Assembly (NCBI RefSeq): GCF_000516985.1 | Contig: NW_006917095.1 | Coordinates: 1,741,077-1,805,076 of the forward strand | Direction of reading: 5' to 3' | Source: Pestalotiopsis fici W106-1 | Taxonomy: Eukaryota > Ascomycota > Sordariomycetes > Amphisphaeriales > Sporocadaceae | DNA length: 64,000 nucleotides | Part shown: positions 58,639-64,000 of the stretch, one piece after another | Layout: each line of letters starts with the position of its first letter | How positions within the stretch are numbered: the stretch's first letter is position 1 | Translations under genes and position numbers: made by a program | Notes under the pieces: model-generated | Databases searched by the model: none | What the model was told of the DNA's origin: nothing | Seen by the model: only the letters and a program-made list of their open reading frames with translations

Positions 58639-61197
58639 TTACAAAGGTGGAAGCTCCTCTCTGCAGATTGGACACTGCAATCTGAACCGCATCCACCCCT
58701 CTAGACAAGCACTGTGGAATATATGTCGGCACGGCGTTACCATGTACGCTCTCCGGGTGAAGACTCCAGTCACTCCACTATTTGGGTCACTCTCGCCAGC
58801 CTTGACGACTGGTACTTCGAGTACCTCGCGGCAGATCGCACAGTCAATATGATGTATCCTGGTGTGCTTGTTGGCATCAGCACCACTCTTTGTGCGATCG
58901 AGAGTTGGTGAGCTCGGGGCCGTATCGGAGGAGCCCAGGACCAGTCCTATGGGAAGACCACCGCTTTCGACACCATCTTCTCTCAGGATAGGATGGTACT
59001 CCCATGCTTCGGGCATCCAGCCTCTGGGGATTCCAAAGCGTGGCCCCAACACATTTTGTGCTGCTAGCATCCATATTTGGATCCAGAGCCAACCGGCAAG
59101 CACGGCAAAGGCCGTCCAATCTGGTGTGGCAAAGGCAAAATTGTCTTTGACAAGGTAGAAGTAGGCAATAGGCAGGATACGCAGAATAGACTGCCCAATT
59201 ACGAATCTCCATGAAAGTGCACGCCGACAGTTTCGGTATACGTTGCGGTAAATTTGTGGTGTCCAGAGTGATAGATAGCCCAGAGCCAATATGTTAAAGT
59301 ATACTGAGCGCAATGCAGGCTTCCATGTTGCAGCGGCAAGGGAGAGGAATAGAATGGCAATTCCTGACATTATAAGATGACCAAAGATGGTGCCCAGTGG
59401 CGTGGACCGATTTGCGTTCTGGTTGTTTGCCGGAGTAGCGGCGGTAACTGGTGCTGGTAAGATAGATTGAGGATTGTTTGTGACTTGCTCAATCTCAGCG
59501 TCTATATCCTGGTCAGAAGGTATGATGATCGGGGGCGATGGCGGACGCGGAGTAGCTCGCCTCGCAGCAGTTGAGAGAAGTGTGTTGGACTCCGAGCTTG
59601 TGTTGGGCGTTGTCGCGTCTGGAGCTGGTGTGGTTGGAGGCGGCCTAGGCGTGCTGCTTGTCGAATTGGCCTGCCTCTCGCGGTCTCGCCGACGCCATTC
59701 CGGTTCTTGTACAACATATATTTCACTCAGAAAGCAAATGCCGACTGTAGTAGCCAGACACGATGCCCCAGTCACGACCAAGGCAGGCAGCAGGGTGTTT
59801 GACGCTGAGAGCGCCCAAGCGGCGGAACCTGCAAAGATGATGCCATCGGCAAGCAGAATCATACTTGCAGTGTAGAAGCTGATTCTTCCTAGCGTAGACG
59901 GCGTCGATGCTTCTCTCATCTGTGTTTTCAGCAGCTGGACTTGGAGGAAAATGATGGCACCGAAGCCAAGCATCCAATATCCCACGTCATGCAGCCACTG
60001 TTCCTGCTTCCAACCCGACAAATGCTGCCCTTCCGCCGGGGGAAAATCCGGTGGTCCTTTCGTCTCTATCATGAAGGCGCAGTCGGGAGAGTATACGACT
60101 GCCGACATCATAAGTCTTGGAGGCCCATCTTGTGGAGCTCCGCGGGGAAACCGAAGCTCATACTCGAGCTCATCGATAGCCTTTGCGATATTCTCCGGTC
60201 CCGCGAGCAGATGATCGATATCCAGGATGCTCTGTTCTGGCGGGTGCACTTGCATATAGAATATGTACTCGCAGTGCGGCGCCGAGCCCAGTGGTTCTCC
60301 TGAGTCGCTCGTGGAAGCCCATGGGTTTCCATGGTCGGTGAAGTAGCGCCGCTCTTTAGCATGCAACATTTCGTCCAACGTTCTGTTCAAAAGAGCCTGG
60401 CTAGAGTTGAAGTAGTCCTCTCGTGAGGTGAGATGAGGAAGGGCAAATATGCCAGCGAACTTCTCGCTCGTCGTGGTTAAGAGCAAAGCCCCTTGTCGGG
60501 GCCAGTGTACGCCATGAAGACGCATTTCTGAGCTAGATCCCGAACCTTCTTCGTCATCGATGGTAACTGTGGCAGACACAGCCCTTGCCTTGACCTCCAG
60601 CGGCGGCTGTCCTACTGGATGCAGGTCCTCCCTCTTCGGTTCCGTTCCGGCAGCCTCCTGGTCGTGCACCCTCACCAGCATCTTTCCCTCTCGCCCAGTA
60701 ATGTTCCTCCCCCAATCCGCATTTTCAGCTATCCATTCGATACCGGGCGTTACTTCGCTTAGGTTGTAGCTTGCGTGCGTCCGCGATACCGACAGTGGCT
60801 TCCGGATCCACGGTCCTCTAATCACGCCGGAGACGTTTTGCCATACAGGCGACGCTGCATTTGGCTTTCCCACTGCATTCTCGCTCCATTCCTCACATCG
60901 ATTCCTGAAGTGTCCAAAGTCTTCCCATGCGAAACGGTCTTCTTCGCGGAACCCGGTCAGGTTCAAATACCGAGGCTCGGGACCTGGGAAGAGTGGCTGC
61001 TCGTTGGCCAGCCGGGGCGAGAAATCGCCCCAATGTGTGGTATTTAGAACGCCATGGGCGGTTCGCTGCCTGGCAAGCCGAGCCCTGGTCAGAGACGGCG
61101 CTTGCACGAAGCCAGCGCTGTTATCGTTGGTAGTCGTCCACAGCAATAGCAGGATGATTAGGAGTATCACACGCTGGTTGTCGCCTGGTGGCGGCAT
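58639..61197 (-). CDS. TUL1: Golgi RING-type E3 ubiquitin ligase, Tul1/DscA (DSC complex)
   Basis: A single exon of 852 residues. A hydrophobic N-terminal signal/anchor (about 10-20) is followed by a ~380-residue luminal domain with NxT/S sites. A set of about seven membrane helices begins near residue 400 (YWMLGFGAIIFLQVQLL) and is interrupted by a Ser/Pro/Thr-rich cytosolic loop. A C-terminal RING-H2 finger carries C786, C789, C823, H825, H828, C831, C842 and C845. This order (luminal domain, multispan membrane, terminal RING) is that of yeast Tul1 and S. pombe Dsc1/Aspergillus DscA, the catalytic subunit of the Golgi Dsc ligase. That complex ubiquitinates membrane proteins for degradation and, in many fungi, enables SREBP activation under low oxygen. 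It is head-to-head with the HSBP1-like gene. The RING spacing (34 residues between the second and third ligands) is long. Confidence 0.92.
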   Translation of the reverse strand: MPPPGDNQRVILLIILLLLWTTTNDNSAGFVQAPSLTRARLARQRTAHGVLNTTHWGDFSPRLANEQPLFPGPEPRYLNLTGFREEDRFAWEDFGHFRNRCEEWSENAVGKPNAASPVWQNVSGVIRGPWIRKPLSVSRTHASYNLSEVTPGIEWIAENADWGRNITGREGKMLVRVHDQEAAGTEPKREDLHPVGQPPLEVKARAVSATVTIDDEEGSGSSSEMRLHGVHWPRQGALLLTTTSEKFAGIFALPHLTSREDYFNSSQALLNRTLDEMLHAKERRYFTDHGNPWASTSDSGEPLGSAPHCEYIFYMQVHPPEQSILDIDHLLAGPENIAKAIDELEYELRFPRGAPQDGPPRLMMSAVVYSPDCAFMIETKGPPDFPPAEGQHLSGWKQEQWLHDVGYWMLGFGAIIFLQVQLLKTQMREASTPSTLGRISFYTASMILLADGIIFAGSAAWALSASNTLLPALVVTGASCLATTVGICFLSEIYVVQEPEWRRRDRERQANSTSSTPRPPPTTPAPDATTPNTSSESNTLLSTAARRATPRPPSPPIIIPSDQDIDAEIEQVTNNPQSILPAPVTAATPANNQNANRSTPLGTIFGHLIMSGIAILFLSLAAATWKPALRSVYFNILALGYLSLWTPQIYRNVYRNCRRALSWRFVIGQSILRILPIAYFYLVKDNFAFATPDWTAFAVLAGWLWIQIWMLAAQNVLGPRFGIPRGWMPEAWEYHPILREDGVESGGLPIGLVLGSSDTAPSSPTLDRTKSGADANKHTRIHHIDCAICREVLEVPVVKAGESDPNSGVTGVFTRRAYMVTPCRHIFHSACLEGWMRFRLQCPICREELPPL

Positions 61198-61714
61198 GTC
61201 GGGCTTGGGTTGCGTCGAAAACGTGATTAGCCGATGCGCATATGTAAGAAATAGTCCACCATACAGCCCATCATGATATCAGAGGTTGGGCGTCTGGCGT
61301 GTCGAAATTGGCAAATGTTATACAAATGCTGAACAAGTGCAGAAGAGAGTTGTTGCTAAGCATTGAAGAATCGCGTGAGGTCATGCATGTACATAAGGTA
61401 CTGGAGCTCCCGGCAAGCTCGTGGTTCTAGCGGCTTTTCGGGGAATTTCAGGGGTCTCGACGCTAATTGTTACTGAGCCCGAGCCCACCACGTGCGAAGA
61501 TGATCGCGGGGCCCAACGCCAACCATATCGGCAAGAAACAAACACTCTTATCGACGTCGTTCTTTTCAAGAGCCAATACACTTGTCGCAAGTTGCAAACA
61601 CCCGAAACTTCACAGGTTGAGAGAAGCATTCGAAACAGGATCATCACAAGAGGCACAATATTCCCAACAGAAACAGACAAAGCTTAGATCTCGAAAGACA
61701 AAAACTCATTCGCA
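61198..61714. promoter_or_regulatory. Shared divergent promoter of TUL1 and HSBP1-like genes
   Basis: A 517-bp spacer between two divergent start codons with no coding frame of its own. An AAGGTACTG element lies at 61395-61403. Its size suggests a bidirectional promoter; co-regulation is inference. Confidence 0.5.
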
Positions 61715-61999
61715 ATGTCCTCCAAGAAAGCCGAGAGTCCCAACAAGGAGCCGCCTGCTGCCGCGGGCAACGTATGCAAACCTACTCATCTCGGTCGGAG
61801 CAATAGCTAACGTTTCGCGCAGTCATCCGATGAGCTGACGGTCGTTGTCGAAGACCTCCTGAACTCGCTTTCCAACAAATTTGCGGGCGTATCGAGCGAA
61901 CTATTTGCCAAAATGGACGAGATGTCGAGGCGGCTAGACAACCTGGAGGCAGCTCTGCAGGCCCAACAAAACAGCTCAAGTTCATCTTCGACAAAATAA
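61715..61999 (+). CDS. Heat shock factor binding protein 1 (HSBP1)-like
   Basis: Two exons, 61715-61771 and 61823-61999 (51-bp intron, GTATGC donor, CTAAC branch, GCGCAG acceptor), give 77 residues, matching the small size of HSBP1. After a short polar N-terminus, exon 2 reads ELTVVVEDLLNSLSNKFAG and continues through a heptad pattern (MDEMSRRLDNLEAAL). This is the coiled-coil of HSBP1, whose trimer or hexamer interacts with the HSF1 trimerisation domain and, in animals, with the WASH complex. It ends in a Ser run and TAA. The gene is small enough to be missed by automated calling. Confidence 0.92.
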
Positions 62000-62374
62000 C
62001 AAAACTACGATCTTCGAAATTCTCGAATTTGCGGAGAAGCCAAGGCGTTCAAGGAGTACATGCTGCTTTAAACTTGTGGTTGGGGTTCTTTAGACAGGGT
62101 GTGTCAACCAAAGATTCAAGACATTATTGTTTGCATCAGTTTGGAGGTACAAGGTCGTACAGGAAGCGCCATCAATACCCTTTTGGGCCTCGCAAAATTT
62201 TTGTTTTTTTTTTCATAATTAAATGACATATGCAAGCAATCGAGAACAACGCGTAAATTGGGATCAAGGGTATGTTTTTGAGCTCTAAAGATAAAGATAA
62301 AAGGCTAGAAGGACTAGACGCCTGCCAATCGTGCTTGAATTATCGAACAACCGCCAGCTTCATCAGAGCTGCTC
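62000..62374. other. Convergent 3' intergenic region
   Basis: Between the HSBP1-like and PDI stop codons. It includes a T-run near 62202-62212 and AT-rich sequence consistent with two opposing 3' UTRs. Confidence 0.5.
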
Positions 62375-63540
62375 CTACAGCTCGTCCTTGCCGGTGACCT
62401 TCTCGGCAACATCCGCCACAAACTGCTTCAGAATGTTGGTCTTGGACTGGAGCTCGTCGAGCTTGGAAGGGGCCAGGCCACCCTTCTTGATGATACCGTC
62501 AAGGCGAGCCAGCTCCTTAGCAACCCAGTTATCGCTCTTGGACAGCTTGTCAAAGACACGGATGTAGTACTCGGCGTACTTGTACTGGGCCTCCTTGCCA
62601 AGGTTGTCGACATTCTTCTTGGTCTCAGAAGCCAAGGCCGACAAGCTGTCGCTGCCAGCAGCGAACTTCAGGGCAATGTGGTTGAGGATGTCAATGGTGC
62701 CAGCAGTAGCATCAAGGCCACCACCAGCGACACGGTGAGTTCCGACCTTCTCGTTGATGAAGGCAACAAGGTCAGCCTCGGATCGGCCACCACTGTAGAG
62801 TTCGCCCTCAGTAGAGCCAGCAGGGAAGAACTTGATTGTAGGATAGCTGGTAACACCCTGTTCCTGGGCAGTAGCCTTGCTGTTCTCGGCCTCGGCGTCG
62901 ACCTTTCCGATAACGACGTTGGTCTCGAGAAGGAAGTCCTCAGCCAGCTTCTCCCAGGTAGGAGCCAGGTTCTTGCAGTCTGCTTGGAGTTAGCATGCAT
63001 CAAGGCGTGAAGGAGAGTGAACGACTTACGTCCGCACCAAGGAGCAGTAAAAGCAACGAAAGCGTTCTTTTCGCTACCAATGGTTTCCTTGAAGGTCTTG
63101 TCGGTAAGCATATCAACTGGGCTTGGCATCTCAAGCTTGCGCTTGGCCTTGACGCCAGTCTTCTCAGTGATGAAGTTGGTCAAGCTGTCCAAATCGCGTC
63201 CACCATTGTAGTCGACAGGCTTATCGCTCTTTCCATCAAAAAACTTGAGTGTGGGGAATCCCTGAACACCGAATCTCTTTCCAAGGGACTTCTCGGCATC
63301 GGCGTCGACCTTGGCAATCTGGACGTCCTTTGTGGATGCAAAGACACCGGCGAGCTCCTCGTAGACGGGAGCAAGGTTCTTGCAGTGGCCACACCACGGG
63401 GCAAAGAACTCGACTAGGGTGGGCTTGCCCGACTTGAGGACAACGTCGTCGAAGTTGGAGGGGACGAGGTCAAGGACGGCAGATTTGGCTGCTACAACGG
63501 CGGCGAGGCCAGTGAGCACGAAGCTCTTGAGGAGAACCAT
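62375..63540 (-). CDS. erp38: ER protein disulfide isomerase, ERp38 type
   Basis: Two exons, 63540-63030 and 62979-62375 (50-bp GTAAGT...GCAG intron), encode 371 residues. Residues 1 to ~18 are a signal peptide. Two thioredoxin domains each carry APWCGHC (Cys50/Cys53 and Cys169/Cys172), and the intron falls exactly inside the second CGHC motif. The remainder (about 275-365) is a helical ERp29-like C-terminal domain, and the protein ends in the ER-retrieval signal KDEL, unlike the HDEL common in yeasts. The order Trx-Trx-ERp29c is that of Neurospora ERp38 and related two-domain fungal PDIs. It catalyses disulfide formation and rearrangement in the ER. Start 63540 was chosen because the frame upstream lacks a signal-like sequence. 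Confidence 0.95.
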
Positions 63541-64000
63541 GGCTGCTAGTTCTGTGATGTCAGTCGAAGGAGAACTTGATGTTGTCCTTGATGAAGGAGC
63601 TCGTTGCAATCAAGAGAGACAATTTATCCAAAGAGGATTTAGGATTGATGGTTGCTGAAAACTTGAAGACAGATTGTCCTCGCTGGCTGGAACAGGATGG
63701 AGACGAGATAGGATGAGAGCTTGCTTACAATTCCAGCACAAGTCCCGGTCGCTACGTAAGGTACGCTAAACTCGTTGAGAGGCTCCAACCTGTCAACTAC
63801 GGAGCACCATATGAAACCACTTTGGATAGGGAAGTGGCGGCCCGTTATCGATAAGCATGGAGCATGAGCTGATGGTAGGACTCGACTGTAGTACAAGTTG
63901 AAAGGCACATTGCTTATATATGCTAATTCATAGCATATCATGGGTTTGTATGTATTCGACTCTATAAGAATACTACGATACCATCAATGAGATTAAAAGA
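63541..64000. other. PDI promoter region
   Basis: Upstream of the PDI start. It contains a TAAGGTACG element near 63757-63765, related to the AAGGTAC elements in other promoters here. No coding signal was seen before the window ends. Confidence 0.45.

Overview
The window is from a filamentous ascomycete. Genes are interrupted by short GT-AG introns of about 48 to 142 bp. Proteins carry long Ser/Pro-rich disordered tracts. The gene set (fungal STAND/NACHT protein, caspase-like peptidase, CVNH lectin, ent-kaurene-oxidase-type P450, DSC-complex ubiquitin ligase, ERp38-type PDI) and protein-level resemblance point to Sordariomycetes, most likely Hypocreales. That placement is inference. No prokaryotic features, CRISPR arrays, tRNA or rRNA genes were seen.

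Layout. 0-15 kb: a P450 (+), a secreted CVNH protein (-), then a 4.7 kb block bounded by two 145-bp direct repeats. The block holds a possible small unknown gene (+) and a 1149-residue NACHT protein (-). After it comes a 1502-residue protein with a C-terminal methyltransferase-like domain (-). 15-23 kb is a gene-poor stretch. 23-34 kb: a THO1/SARNP-like SAP protein, an 1847-residue DH/PH-like protein and an atypical Rho-family GTPase, all on the minus strand. 36-42 kb: a Ure2-like GST (+), a divergent 6-phosphogluconate-dehydrogenase paralogue (-) and a caspase-like protein (-). 42-58.6 kb is gene-poor, with one unrecognised Ser-rich gene (47-48.4 kb) and a 100-N assembly gap at 54087-54186. 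58.6-64 kb: a compact housekeeping group with TUL1 (-) head-to-head with an HSBP1-like gene (+), which converges on an ER protein disulfide isomerase (-).

The genes do not form an obvious biosynthetic cluster. The most informative items are as follows. (1) The 6PGDH-like enzyme keeps the catalytic Lys/Asn/Glu but has lost three phosphate-binding positions and carries Asp where NADP enzymes have Asn-Arg-Thr. (2) The Rho-like GTPase has Arg at the Gln61 position, a 190-residue N-terminal extension and no CaaX box, and lies next to the DH/PH-like gene. (3) The NLR-type gene sits between direct repeats that could mediate its deletion. (4) A caspase-like gene has an alternative 3' end. Exon boundaries were derived by hand from reading-frame continuity and splice consensus and have not been confirmed by transcripts.
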